Shown in pieces: positions 42,533 to 51,643 of a stretch of DNA of 64,000 nucleotides. Origin of the DNA: an uncultured Roseobacter sp. (GTDB taxonomy: Bacteria; Pseudomonadota; Alphaproteobacteria; Rhodobacterales; Rhodobacteraceae); assembly GCF_947488185.1 (NCBI RefSeq), contig NZ_CANKYM010000005.1:248001-312000 (forward strand). Direction: 5' to 3'. The notes beneath the pieces were generated by a model. It was given only the letters and a program-made list of their open reading frames with translations, searched no databases and was not told the DNA's origin. Within the stretch, counting starts at the first letter, position 1. Every line of letters begins with the position of its first letter. Made by a program: the position numbers and the translations under genes.

Positions 42533-43573
42533 ATGTCGTTCGTAAAACTCACCACTTCCGCGCTGGCCATTGCGGCCGTGTCCGCAACCACCGCTGCCGC
42601 GCGTGATCAGGTGCAAGTTGCCGGATCGTCGACCGTACTGCCTTACGCGTCGATCGTGGCCGAAGCATTTGGTGAAAATTTTGATTTCCCGACACCCGTT
42701 GTCGAATCCGGTGGCTCCTCCGCGGGTCTCAAGCGGTTCTGCGAAGGTGTGGGCGAGAACACCATCGACATCGCAAACGCATCGCGCGCCATCAAGGACA
42801 GCGAAATTGCCGTCTGCGCCGAGAACGGTGTGACCGACATCATCGAAGTGCGCATCGGGTATGACGGCATCGTCTTTGCCTCCGACATCAACGGTAATTC
42901 CTTCGAGTTCACGCCGACGGACTGGTACAAAGCTCTGTCCGCCGAGGTTGTTGTCGACGGCGAAATCGTTGCCAACCCCTATACAACCTGGGATCAGGTC
43001 AACCCGGAGTTCCCCGCCCAGCCGATCCAGGCCTTTGTTCCGGGCACCAAGCACGGCACCCGTGAAGTCTTCGAAGACAAGGTGATCCTCGCGGGCTGTG
43101 AGGCAACCGGCGATTTCGAGGCCTTCAAAGCAGCCAATGGCGACGATAAGAAAGCCGCCGAGAAAGCCTGCATCGGTCTGCGCACAGACGGTAAGTCGGT
43201 CGACATCGACGGCGACTACACCGAGACCCTGGCGCGTATCGAAAGCAACAAAGACGGCATCGGCGTCTTTGGTCTGGCGTTCTACGAGAACAACACCAAC
43301 AAGCTGCAGGTTGCGACCATGTCCGGTATCACACCGTCCACGGAAAGCATCGCAACAGGCGAATATCCTGTGTCCCGCCCGCTGTTCTTCTACGTGAAGA
43401 AAGCCCACATCGGCGTCATCCCCGGCCTCAAGGAATTCGCTGAATTCTTCGTGGCAGACGAAATTGCAGGCCCCGATGGCCCGCTGTCCGAATACGGTCT
43501 GGTGGCGGATCCCAAGCTGGAAGACACGCAGTCCGCAGTGGCCGACGAAGCGGTTCTGGGCGGCAACTCCTAA
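42533..43573 (+). CDS. pstS: Phosphate-binding protein PstS
   Basis: A 346-residue periplasmic phosphate-binding protein with signal peptide (LTTSALAIAAVSATTAAA). The phosphate site residues are in QVAGSSTVLPYAS, VESGGSSAGLKRFCEG and KHGTREVFEDKV. I start at ATG 42533 because AGGAG lies 6 bp upstream; a frame 7 codons longer is open. It carries an extra cysteine-containing insert around CEATGDFEAFKAANGDDK typical of alphaproteobacterial PstS. Confidence 0.95.
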   Translation: MSFVKLTTSALAIAAVSATTAAARDQVQVAGSSTVLPYASIVAEAFGENFDFPTPVVESGGSSAGLKRFCEGVGENTIDIANASRAIKDSEIAVCAENGVTDIIEVRIGYDGIVFASDINGNSFEFTPTDWYKALSAEVVVDGEIVANPYTTWDQVNPEFPAQPIQAFVPGTKHGTREVFEDKVILAGCEATGDFEAFKAANGDDKKAAEKACIGLRTDGKSVDIDGDYTETLARIESNKDGIGVFGLAFYENNTNKLQVATMSGITPSTESIATGEYPVSRPLFFYVKKAHIGVIPGLKEFAEFFVADEIAGPDGPLSEYGLVADPKLEDTQSAVADEAVLGGNS

Positions 43574-43592
43574 TCTGCCTGAACAAGGTTTT

Positions 43593-43620
43593 TTCGGGGG
43601 CGGATCTCTTCGCCCCCGAA
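43593..43620 (+). terminator. Hairpin between pstS and pstC
   Basis: TTCGGGGGCG and CGCCCCCGAA form a 10-bp stem with an 8-nt loop, 20 bp past pstS. No T run follows on the plus strand, so it is likely an mRNA-processing or stability hairpin that keeps pstS mRNA abundant and not a full stop. Confidence 0.7.
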
Positions 43621-43661
43621 ACTGACGAAAGACGCATCATGCAATTTCTGGGGTGGACCGC

Positions 43662-45149
43662 ATGGCACTTGGTTTGACGGGATATGTTGTCCTCGCCATC
43701 ATTCTTCTGACAGTCGCTGCGTTTTTCATGGCGCGCAGCCGGGCGAAATCCACCGCAGGGGGCGACATACGGCTTTTGCACTCGCTGCCCAATTACTACG
43801 GCTACAATGCCGCGATGTTTGCAGCCGTGCCTGCCTTTGGCGTTCTGATGATCTGGCTGCTGGCGCAGCCGATGATCATCGAAAATTCCGTATTCAAACT
43901 GATCCCGGAGCGGATTGTCAGCGAAGGCTCGTCACGCGGGCTGGTGATGAGCGACGTGCGCCGTGTTGCCGAAGGGCTGGACATCGCCGTGGCCCAGGGC
44001 GCGCTGACCGATGACGAGGCCGATAACATCCGCACCGAATTCAAGGATGTGCGCAGCATTCTGGGCAGTGTGGGCGTCGCCTTGGGGTCGAACGTGGAGC
44101 CCGAAGTGCTCTACGCCGCGCAACAGTATCGCGCAAAAACCGAAACCGGCACTTTCTGGATGTCGGTTGCGGTTGTGACACTGGCGGCCTTAGGGGCGGC
44201 GCTCGCGATCTTTGTGACAAATGCGGATTTCAGAGCCCGCAACACGGTCGAACGGGGCGCATTGGCGCTGCTGATCCTTGCGGCCTCGCTGGCCATTCTG
44301 ACCACGGTCGGCATTGTTCTGTCGATGCTCTTCGAGAGCATCAACTTTTTCCGCCTGCATCCCTGGACCGACTTTTTCTTTGGCGGCAGCTGGGCGCCGA
44401 ATTTTCGCGGCGACAGCGATCTGTCCATTCTGCCGCTGCTCTGGGGCACGCTCTATATCTCGGTGATTGCCCTGCTGGTCGCCGTACCCATCGGCCTCTT
44501 TGCCGCGATTTACCTTAGTGAATACGCGGGGCCCAAGACCCGCTCGGCGGCGAAACCCCTGCTCGAAATCCTCGCGGGTATCCCGACAATCGTCTACGGT
44601 CTTTTTGCCCTGCTCACGGTCGGACCCGCTTTGGTCAGCATCTTCGGACGGGGCGAGGCCGGTCTGCTGGGCGTGGACTGGATGAGCGGTGCCACCGCCG
44701 TGCTGACCGCCGGGCTGGTCATGGGCATCATGCTGATCCCTTTTGTCTCCTCGCTTAGCGATGACATCATCAACGCGGTGCCGCAATCGATGCGGGACGG
44801 GTCCTTCGGACTGGGCGCCACCCATTCCGAAACCATCCGGCAGGTTGTTTTGCCCGCCGCCCTGCCGGGGATTGTCGGCGCCGTGCTGCTGGCGGCGAGC
44901 CGTGCCATTGGCGAGACGATGATCGTGGTGCTGGGGGCAGGGGCCATTGCGAAGTTCTCGCTGAACCCGCTGGAGGCGATGACGACCATCACCACGCGGA
45001 TCGTCAGTCAGTTGACCGGGGATACGGATTTCGCCAGCCCCGAGACCCTCGTGGCCTTTGCCCTCGGCCTGACCCTCTTTGTCCTGACCCTCGGGCTCAA
45101 CGTCCTCGCCCTCTACATCGTGCGCAAGTATCGGGAGCAATACGAATGA
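43662..45149 (+). CDS. pstC: Phosphate ABC permease PstC
   Basis: A 495-residue permease. The first 200 residues hold two or three helices and a long periplasmic, mostly helical segment (RVAEGLDIAVAQGALTDDEA) before the canonical six-helix core, which has IYLSEYAGPKTRSAAKPLLE, the EAA loop ATHSETIRQVVLPAALPGIV and SRAIGETMIVVLGAGA. Such long PstC proteins are usual in Rhodobacterales. ATG 43662 follows GGGGTGG; GTG 43653 is open. It overlaps pstA by 4 bp. Confidence 0.93.
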   Translation: MALGLTGYVVLAIILLTVAAFFMARSRAKSTAGGDIRLLHSLPNYYGYNAAMFAAVPAFGVLMIWLLAQPMIIENSVFKLIPERIVSEGSSRGLVMSDVRRVAEGLDIAVAQGALTDDEADNIRTEFKDVRSILGSVGVALGSNVEPEVLYAAQQYRAKTETGTFWMSVAVVTLAALGAALAIFVTNADFRARNTVERGALALLILAASLAILTTVGIVLSMLFESINFFRLHPWTDFFFGGSWAPNFRGDSDLSILPLLWGTLYISVIALLVAVPIGLFAAIYLSEYAGPKTRSAAKPLLEILAGIPTIVYGLFALLTVGPALVSIFGRGEAGLLGVDWMSGATAVLTAGLVMGIMLIPFVSSLSDDIINAVPQSMRDGSFGLGATHSETIRQVVLPAALPGIVGAVLLAASRAIGETMIVVLGAGAIAKFSLNPLEAMTTITTRIVSQLTGDTDFASPETLVAFALGLTLFVLTLGLNVLALYIVRKYREQYE

Positions 45150-46507
45150 CCGACGCGACCACCTCTTCCCTGCCGTCCGCGACACCCGTTTCCGGCAAGG
45201 GCTCGCTGATGCAGCAGGACGCGCGTACGCGCAAACGCAACGCGGCCGAGACGCGGTTCAAGGCTTACGGGATTGCCGCGATCACCATCGGGATGCTGAT
45301 GCTGCTGGTGCTGGTCTACAACATCGTTTCGCGCGGCACCGGTGCGTTCCAACAGACCTTCGTGACGCTGGAGGTCGCGCTGCCCGCCGAGAAGTTGGAT
45401 AAAAATGGCACGCGCAATCTCGACGACATCAAGAAGGTGTCGACCTTTGGCTACACCCCGCTCTTGCGCGATGCCTTTGAAGCGAAGGTCGCGGACAAGA
45501 GCATCGAGACCGAGCTGTCGGGCAAGGAAATGGCCGGTATCCTGTCCGCCGGTGCCGCGGCACAGCTGCGGGATTTTGTGCTGGCGGATCCAACGGTGAT
45601 CGGATCGACGGTCGCCTTTGAATTCCTCGCGTCCAGCCGCGTGGACGGCTACCTGAAGAGCCGCGTCAGCCGCGACAGCATCGCCAACGACAAGAACATC
45701 AGCGCAGAACAACTCGACTTCGTGGACCAGCTGACGGCCTCTGGTGCCATTGAAAAACGCTTCAACTTGGCCTTTATTACCGGCGCCGACAGCTCTGACG
45801 CCCGCCCAGAGGCCGCCGGCATGGGCGTGTCGATGATGGGCTCGCTCTTCATGATGCTGGTCGTTCTGGCGCTGGCTCTCCCGATTGGTGTGGCGGCCAG
45901 CATTTATCTTGAGGAATTCGCCCCCAAGAACTGGCTGACCGATATCATCGAGGTGAATATCTCGAACCTGGCGGCGGTACCGTCGATCGTCTTCGGTATC
46001 CTGGGTCTTGCGGTCTTCATCAACTACATGCACTTGCCTACATCTGCCCCGCTGGTGGGCGGCCTTGTGCTGACCCTGATGACCCTGCCGACCATCATTA
46101 TTTCGACACGCGCCTCCCTCAAGGCGGTGCCGCCGTCGATCCGGGATGCGGCACTGGGGGTAGGGGCCTCAAAAATGCAATCGGTCTTTCATCACGTGCT
46201 GCCGCTGGCCGCACCGGGCATCCTGACCGGCACGATCATCGGGCTGGCACAGGCGCTGGGGGAAACCGCACCCCTCCTGCTCATCGGCATGGTCGGCTTC
46301 ATCGCTTCGAACCCGCCCGACAGCATTGCCAGCGGTCTGCTCGATCCGAACTCGGCCATGCCTGCGCAAATCTACGAGTGGGCGAAACGCGCCGACCCAG
46401 CCTTTTACGAGCGCGCCTGGGGTGGCATCATCATCCTGCTCTTGTTCCTGGTCACGATGAACACCATCGCCGTGATCTTACGTCGTCGCTTTGAGCGCCG
46501 TTGGTAA
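45146..46507 (+). CDS. pstA: Phosphate ABC permease PstA
   Basis: A 453-residue permease with one N-terminal helix (GIAAITIGMLMLLVLVYNIV), a large periplasmic insert of about 160 residues and then the six-helix core: ASIYLEEFAPKNWLTDIIEV, EAA loop GASKMQSVFHHVLPLAAPGI and AQALGETAPLLLIG. The insert mirrors the one in PstC, so the two halves are extended in the same way. It ends 14 bp before the pstB start. Confidence 0.93.
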   Translation: MTDATTSSLPSATPVSGKGSLMQQDARTRKRNAAETRFKAYGIAAITIGMLMLLVLVYNIVSRGTGAFQQTFVTLEVALPAEKLDKNGTRNLDDIKKVSTFGYTPLLRDAFEAKVADKSIETELSGKEMAGILSAGAAAQLRDFVLADPTVIGSTVAFEFLASSRVDGYLKSRVSRDSIANDKNISAEQLDFVDQLTASGAIEKRFNLAFITGADSSDARPEAAGMGVSMMGSLFMMLVVLALALPIGVAASIYLEEFAPKNWLTDIIEVNISNLAAVPSIVFGILGLAVFINYMHLPTSAPLVGGLVLTLMTLPTIIISTRASLKAVPPSIRDAALGVGASKMQSVFHHVLPLAAPGILTGTIIGLAQALGETAPLLLIGMVGFIASNPPDSIASGLLDPNSAMPAQIYEWAKRADPAFYERAWGGIIILLLFLVTMNTIAVILRRRFERRW

Positions 46508-46521
46508 GGGGAGACACGAAA

Positions 46522-47319
46522 ATGAACGATATGAGAATACTGGAGAGAGACGTGGACACCAATACCATCAAGATCGCTGCACGTGGCGTTCAGGTCTACT
46601 ATGGCGATAACCACGCGATCAAAGACGTGGATGTCGACATCCAGGACAAGACGGTCACCGCCTTCATTGGCCCATCCGGCTGTGGCAAATCCACCTTTCT
46701 GCGGTGCCTCAACCGGATGAACGACACCATTGATATCTGCCGTGTCCAGGGGGACATCCACATCGACGGTGAAGACATCTATGACAAGCGCGTCGATCCG
46801 GTGCAGTTGCGCGCCAAGGTTGGCATGGTGTTTCAGAAACCGAATCCGTTCCCCAAGTCGATCTATGATAATGTGGCCTACGGACCGCGCATTCACGGGC
46901 TGGCCAAGAACAAGGCCGAGCTGGACGAGATTGTCGAAAACGCCCTGCGCCGGGCAGCAATCTGGAACGAGGTCAAGGATCGCCTGACCGCGCCGGGCAC
47001 CGGTCTTTCCGGTGGTCAACAACAGCGCCTATGCATCGCGCGGGCTGTCGCAACCGAACCCGAGGTGCTGTTGATGGACGAACCGTGCTCGGCGCTCGAC
47101 CCGATTGCCACGGCCCAGGTTGAGGAACTGATCGACGAGCTGCGCCAGAATTATTCGGTGGTGATCGTGACCCACTCCATGCAGCAGGCGGCGCGGGTCA
47201 GCCAGAAAACCGCCTTCTTCCACCTGGGCAACCTTGTGGAGTATGGTGAGACCGGGAACATCTTTACCAACCCCGAAGATCCCCGGACGGAAAGCTACAT
47301 CACAGGTCGAATTGGATAA
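46522..47319 (+). CDS. pstB: Phosphate ABC ATPase PstB
   Basis: A 265-residue ATPase with Walker A GPSGCGKSTFLRCLNRMND, signature LSGGQQQRLCIARAVA and Walker B VLLMDEPCSALDPIA. The start at ATG 46522 is preceded by AAGGGGAGA; a frame 7 codons longer begins at 46501 inside pstA. Four bases separate its stop from phoU. Confidence 0.97.
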   Translation: MNDMRILERDVDTNTIKIAARGVQVYYGDNHAIKDVDVDIQDKTVTAFIGPSGCGKSTFLRCLNRMNDTIDICRVQGDIHIDGEDIYDKRVDPVQLRAKVGMVFQKPNPFPKSIYDNVAYGPRIHGLAKNKAELDEIVENALRRAAIWNEVKDRLTAPGTGLSGGQQQRLCIARAVATEPEVLLMDEPCSALDPIATAQVEELIDELRQNYSVVIVTHSMQQAARVSQKTAFFHLGNLVEYGETGNIFTNPEDPRTESYITGRIG

Positions 47320-47323
47320 TCAC

Positions 47324-48031
47324 ATGCAAGATCAACACATTGCCTCTGCTTTCGACCGTGACCTGGAGGCCATTCAGGCACAGATCATGAAAATGGGCGG
47401 GCTGGTCGAGGCCGCGATCCGCGATGGCGCGCAGTCGCTGGATACCCGTGACGAGGAACTGGCCGAGCAGGTCCGCAAGAACGACCGTACCATCGATGAG
47501 CTCGAAGAGATGATCAATGAAGAGGCCGCGCGCGTCATTGCTCTGCGCGCGCCCACAGCGCGGGATTTGCGCCTGATCCTGAGCGTCATCAAGATCAGCG
47601 CCAATCTGGAACGCATTGGCGATTACGCGAAAAACATGGCTAAGCGCACGGGCGTTCTGTCGCAGATGGCGCCGGTGGATGACAGCACCGGGGCGCTGCG
47701 GCGGATGTCGCGCGAGGTGGAGCGGATGCTGAAGGACGCGCTGGACGCCTACATTCAGCGGGACCCGGAACTGGCCAGCGAGGTCATCAACCGCGACCAC
47801 GATGTTGACCAGATGTACAACGCGCTCTTCCGCGAATTCCTGACCTTCATGATGGAAGACCCGCGCAATATCACCGCCTGCATGCACCTGCATTTCATCG
47901 CCAAGAACGTGGAACGCATGGGCGATCACGTGACATCGATTGCCGAGCAGGTCGTCTATCTGGTGACCGGTGAGCACCCGGAAGATGCGCGCCCCAAGGC
48001 CGATAAAACATCAGTGGTAGCAGAAGGATAA
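47324..48031 (+). CDS. phoU: Phosphate signalling regulator PhoU
   Basis: A 235-residue, all-helical protein made of two PhoU repeats (residues 15-110 and 115-215), with the metal-binding motifs KISANLERIGDYAKNMAKR and FIAKNVERMGDHVTSIAEQ. It links PstB to PhoR to hold the kinase in check when phosphate is plentiful. I start at ATG 47324 (MQDQHIASAF), 5 bp after pstB; the longer frame lies within pstB. Confidence 0.96.
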   Translation: MQDQHIASAFDRDLEAIQAQIMKMGGLVEAAIRDGAQSLDTRDEELAEQVRKNDRTIDELEEMINEEAARVIALRAPTARDLRLILSVIKISANLERIGDYAKNMAKRTGVLSQMAPVDDSTGALRRMSREVERMLKDALDAYIQRDPELASEVINRDHDVDQMYNALFREFLTFMMEDPRNITACMHLHFIAKNVERMGDHVTSIAEQVVYLVTGEHPEDARPKADKTSVVAEG

Positions 48032-48036
48032 GCCCC

Positions 48037-48726
48037 ATGTCCGCCGATCAACCCCGCGTTCTGGTGGTCGAAGACGAGCCCGCGCAACGCGAAGTGCTGG
48101 CCTATAATCTGGAGGCCGAAGGATTTGCCGTCAGCCGTGCCGAAAATGGTGAAGAAGCGTTGATGCTGGTCGATGAGACGGCGCCGGATGTGATCGTGCT
48201 CGACTGGATGATGCCGAACCTGAGCGGGATCGAAGTGTGCCGCCGTCTCAAGATCAAGTCCGAGACACGGGCGATCCCGATCATCATGCTCTCGGCCCGC
48301 TCCGAAGAGGTGGACCGCGTGCGCGGGCTGGAAACAGGTGCCGATGACTATGTGATCAAACCCTATTCGGTGATTGAGCTGATGGCGCGGGTGCGCAGCC
48401 AGTTGCGCCGTGTGCGGCCCGCTGCCGCCGGGGAACGACTGGAATACGAAGACATCGTGCTCGATTCCACCAGCCACCGGGTCAACCGGGGCACCAGTGA
48501 GCTGAAACTGGGGCCGACGGAATTCCGCCTGCTCTCCACCTTCATGGAAAAGCCCGGACGGGTGTTTTCCCGCGAACAGCTGCTGGACCGGGTCTGGGGG
48601 CGCGACATCTATGTCGATACCCGCACGGTCGATGTGCATATCGGGCGTTTGCGCAAGGCACTGACACAGTTCGGTGGGTCGGATCCGCTGCGCACCGTGC
48701 GCGGCGCGGGCTACGCGCTGGGGTAG
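48037..48726 (+). CDS. phoB: Phosphate response regulator PhoB
   Basis: A 229-residue OmpR-type regulator. Receiver: VLVVEDEPAQREVLAY, phospho-acceptor Asp in VIVLDWMMPNLSG (about residue 55), Lys in YVIKPYSVIEL. Winged helix: FRLLSTFMEKPGRVFSREQL and VDVHIGRLRKAL. It should bind the Pho box before pstS. Last gene of the phoR-pst-pho block, ending 9 bp from the converging BKACE gene. Confidence 0.97.
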   Translation: MSADQPRVLVVEDEPAQREVLAYNLEAEGFAVSRAENGEEALMLVDETAPDVIVLDWMMPNLSGIEVCRRLKIKSETRAIPIIMLSARSEEVDRVRGLETGADDYVIKPYSVIELMARVRSQLRRVRPAAAGERLEYEDIVLDSTSHRVNRGTSELKLGPTEFRLLSTFMEKPGRVFSREQLLDRVWGRDIYVDTRTVDVHIGRLRKALTQFGGSDPLRTVRGAGYALG

Positions 48727-48735
48727 GGGCCCTAC

Positions 48736-49572
48736 TCAAGCAGCAAACGGGCGCAGGCGCAGGATGTCGCGCGCCTGCTGCCATGTGGCGACGGGTCTTT
48801 CGTATTTTTCGCAGAGATCAGCGGCGCGTTTGATCAACGCCGCGTTTGATGGCGCGAGCCGTTCGCGGTCCAGCCGCACGTTGTCTTCAAGGCCCGCGCG
48901 CGTGTGGCCGCCCGCGGCAATGGCCCATTCGTTCACCTCGATCTGCGCCGGACCGATACCTGCCGCACACCACGCGGCATCCGGCGCGCGCGTCTTCACG
49001 GTTTCCAAGTAGAAATCAAAGACCTGCTTGTCCGCAGGCATCGCGTTCTTAACCCCCATGACGAATTGCACATACAGCCGCCCGTGCAGTTTGCCGGCCT
49101 CATGCATTCGTATCGCGTGCAGAACGTGAGATAAATCAAAGGCTTCAATCTCGGGCGTCACCTCATGGGTGCGCATTTCCGACGACAGCCAATCCACCAG
49201 GTCGGGCGGGTTCTCATAAACACGGGTTGGGAAGTTGTTGGACCCAACGGAGAGGGACGCCATGTCCGGGCGCAAGGGCAACATGCCGCCGCGTTCCTGC
49301 CCGGCGCCGGACCGCCCACCGGTCGAGAACTGAATGATCATGCCGGGGCAGTGCTTTTCAACACCTTCCTTCAGCCGCGCGAACTTCTCAGGGTCGGAAG
49401 AGGGGGTTTCGTCAGCATTGCGCACATGGGCATGGCAGATCGACGCCCCCGCCTCAAAGGCCTCTTGCGTGCTTTCAATTTGCTCTGAAACGGAAATCGG
49501 CACCGCCGGGTTTGCTGCTTTTGTCGGCACGCTGCCAGTGATCGCGACACAGAGAATACAGGGGTCAGACAT
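48736..49572 (-). CDS. BKACE (DUF849) beta-keto acid cleavage enzyme
   Basis: A 278-residue zinc enzyme of the BKACE family, which transfers the acyl part of a beta-keto acid onto a CoA thioester: beta-keto acid + acetyl-CoA gives acetoacetate + acyl-CoA. The N-terminal ITGSVPTKAANPAVPISV, the zinc pair ICHAHVRNADETPS, STGGRSGAGQERGG and GIGPAQIEVNEWAIAAGGHTRAGLEDN are all family marks. I start at ATG 49572 (MSDPCILCV), which overlaps pcaG by 8 bp. As the last gene of a protocatechuate operon, beta-ketoadipate is the inferred substrate. Confidence 0.88.
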   Translation of the reverse strand: MSDPCILCVAITGSVPTKAANPAVPISVSEQIESTQEAFEAGASICHAHVRNADETPSSDPEKFARLKEGVEKHCPGMIIQFSTGGRSGAGQERGGMLPLRPDMASLSVGSNNFPTRVYENPPDLVDWLSSEMRTHEVTPEIEAFDLSHVLHAIRMHEAGKLHGRLYVQFVMGVKNAMPADKQVFDFYLETVKTRAPDAAWCAAGIGPAQIEVNEWAIAAGGHTRAGLEDNVRLDRERLAPSNAALIKRAADLCEKYERPVATWQQARDILRLRPFAA

Positions 49573-50152
49573 CGAAAAACACCGTTTCTTGAGGGCCTTG
49601 GAGGTAAATATTAAAGTGATACATTCCGTTATCCTCTCGATTGGCAAGTAAGGTTGCGATACGGGGCTTATGTTCGATCCGGGCCAGCACAGGATCATCG
49701 GCATGTGCGGCGGCGTCCTCTGGGAAATACATCCGGGTGTGCAGGCCGATGTTGATGCCCCGTGCCACAATCCAGAAGGTGATGTGCGGCGCCATCAGTT
49801 GCCCGCTTGCATGGGTCACAGGCCCTGGTTTGATCGTCTCGAACCGCCAAGTTCCGGTCTCATCGTTACCAGCTTGGCGCCCCCAACCGGTAAACCCAGA
49901 GGTATCGGCCCCATAGTGACCGTCCGAATTCGCCTGCCATATCTCGACAAGCACGTCCTTGAGCGGCGTGCCGGTGCCATCGTGAACCGCGCCCGTGATG
50001 CTGATCCGCTCACCCGGCGTGGCGTCTGCCACCATCCGCTCCCCCAGATCATCTGGATAAATGTCTGAAATGCCGCAGAAATTCGGCACACAGCCAATGT
50101 GGACGTAAGGTCCCGCAGTTTGCGACGCGCTCTCAAAAAGTTTCGACATCAC
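49565..50152 (-). CDS. pcaG: Protocatechuate 3,4-dioxygenase alpha subunit
   Basis: A 195-residue alpha subunit: YVHIGCVPNFCGI near the N-terminus, VDGT-like GAVHDGTGTPLKDVLVEIWQ, FETIKPGPVTHASGQLMAPH and VARGINIGLHTRMYFPEDAA. The iron ligands of the beta subunit are absent, as expected for PcaG. It pairs with PcaH to cleave protocatechuate to beta-carboxy-cis,cis-muconate in the cytoplasm. Overlaps pcaH by 4 bp and the BKACE gene by 8 bp. Confidence 0.95.
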   Translation of the reverse strand: MMSKLFESASQTAGPYVHIGCVPNFCGISDIYPDDLGERMVADATPGERISITGAVHDGTGTPLKDVLVEIWQANSDGHYGADTSGFTGWGRQAGNDETGTWRFETIKPGPVTHASGQLMAPHITFWIVARGINIGLHTRMYFPEDAAAHADDPVLARIEHKPRIATLLANREDNGMYHFNIYLQGPQETVFFDV

Positions 50153-50880
50153 ACACCCTCAGGCCGGTTTTCGAAGTAGCTCGCCCGACGACCTCGAAGC
50201 ACGATGTCAAAGCGATACGCGCGCGCATCCATGGGGATTGTGTGCTGCATGTCCAAGGGCGCGATCAGCCGCTCTATGGCGTCCCGATCCGGAATTGCGG
50301 CAACGATGGGACAGCGCCAGATCAACGGATCACCCTCGAAGTACATCTGGGTGATCAAACGCTGCGCAAAGCTTTGACCAAACACAGAAAAATGGATATG
50401 CGCAGGTCGCCAGTCATTGACACCATTGGGCCAGGGGTAGGGGCCCGGCTTCACGGTTCGAAACCTGTAAAATCCCTTCTCGTCCGTCAGCACGCGACCA
50501 CAACCGCCGAAATTCGGATCAAGCGGGGCGAGGTAACCTTCTTTCTTGTGGCGATACCGCCCGCCCGCATTGGCCTGCCAGACCTCGATCAGCGCATGCG
50601 GCACGCCGCGCCCGTTTTCGTCCTGCAGACGTCCGTGCACGATGATCCGCGGCCCAAGCGCCATCTCACCCGGCGCGGCGAAATTCAGAATCAGGTCGTC
50701 GTCGAGCGGCCCCAGGATGCTGTGATCAAAAATCGGGCCTGTCTCTTCGCTCAGGGTGCTGGGCATGGAAATCTTGGCCAGCTGCGGCGATCGCGTCAGG
50801 CTGGTTTTATAGCTGGGCGTGAGTGCGGGCGGTTGACGCGTCCAGTCCCGCGCCATGTAACCGCCTTCGGTATCCGTCAT
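50149..50880 (-). CDS. pcaH: Protocatechuate 3,4-dioxygenase beta subunit
   Basis: A 243-residue catalytic subunit. The non-heme Fe(III) ligands can be placed: Tyr in NAGGRYRHKKEG, Tyr in KPGPYPWPNGVNDW and two His in RPAHIHFSVFG. All four are kept, so it should be active. ATG 50880 overlaps the pcaC stop by 4 bp. Confidence 0.96.
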   Translation of the reverse strand: MTDTEGGYMARDWTRQPPALTPSYKTSLTRSPQLAKISMPSTLSEETGPIFDHSILGPLDDDLILNFAAPGEMALGPRIIVHGRLQDENGRGVPHALIEVWQANAGGRYRHKKEGYLAPLDPNFGGCGRVLTDEKGFYRFRTVKPGPYPWPNGVNDWRPAHIHFSVFGQSFAQRLITQMYFEGDPLIWRCPIVAAIPDRDAIERLIAPLDMQHTIPMDARAYRFDIVLRGRRASYFENRPEGV

Positions 50881-51257
50881 GGTTTGTCTTCCATCTCGGC
50901 AAAGGTCTGCTTGGCCAGTTTCAGCGCGTGATTGGCGCGTGGCACCCCGGCGTAGATCGCAACATGCTGGAATGTTTCGATCACGTCACTCTTGCTGGCA
51001 CCGGTGTTTACGGTGGCACGAATGTGCATCGGGATTTCATCGAAATTTCCAAGGGCTGCCAGGAGCGCCAAGGTCAGCATTGAGCGTTCCCGCGGGCTGA
51101 TGGCATCTGACGCCCAAACAGTGCCCCAGGCGCCTTCGGTAATCAGGTTCTGAAAGTCGGCATCAATATCCGTTTTTGCGGCCTGCGCCTGATCCACATG
51201 CGCGTCACCCAAGACCTCACGGCGTTTCTGCATGCCTGTAGCGTAGCGATCTGACAT
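50877..51257 (-). CDS. pcaC: 4-carboxymuconolactone decarboxylase
   Basis: A 126-residue AhpD-like decarboxylase that removes CO2 from gamma-carboxymuconolactone. Family marks are RYATGMQKRREVLGDAHVDQ, GAWGTVWASDAISPRERSM, LALLAALGNFDEIPMHIRA and HVAIYAGVPRANHALKL. I start at ATG 51257, preceded by GAGGAC; a frame four codons longer is open. It is now the first gene of the operon; the usual pcaD and pcaQ genes upstream are replaced by scarred DNA. Confidence 0.95.
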   Translation of the reverse strand: MSDRYATGMQKRREVLGDAHVDQAQAAKTDIDADFQNLITEGAWGTVWASDAISPRERSMLTLALLAALGNFDEIPMHIRATVNTGASKSDVIETFQHVAIYAGVPRANHALKLAKQTFAEMEDKP

Positions 51258-51643
51258 TGTTGTCCTCAAGGGCCAATTTAACCGGTAGATGCACCATAGG
51301 GGATGCGCGCACCTTGAGGAAAGCCGATATTTACAACGCAGATCTTAGGCAAAGGCATCCAAAACGATGCGATCATTTATGTTACATAATACTGATTATA
51401 AAAACTATGATAGGCCTCGTTCCCAATTGTCGGATTGTCAAAATGAAGCCTATTGCTTTCAATAACTTAGGTTTTTTTCCAACCTTGTAGTGCCTGATGG
51501 AAGTCTTTCTCGGGTGGCAGCGTATGCACCCTGCTGATCAACGCAATCTGGAAATCGTGGTATGAGCCACTCCCAGATCCAATGCGATGGCTCAACGGCT
51601 CGCATCGTTTGCCATCCGCTGACGTGCAAGTTCTTGCTAATGA
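51258..51643. other. A+T-rich non-coding stretch upstream of pcaC
   Basis: About 385 bp without a supportable gene. The part 51350-51480 is strikingly A+T rich for this chromosome (TAATACTGATTATAAAAACT near 51390) and may hold a promoter for pcaCHG. A 79-codon minus frame at 51459-51698 has no recognisable product. Confidence 0.4.

Noticed and set aside
48722..48735. GTAGGGGCCCTAC palindrome after phoB as a terminator
   Set aside because: The stem would leave a loop of one to three bases and no T run follows on either strand.
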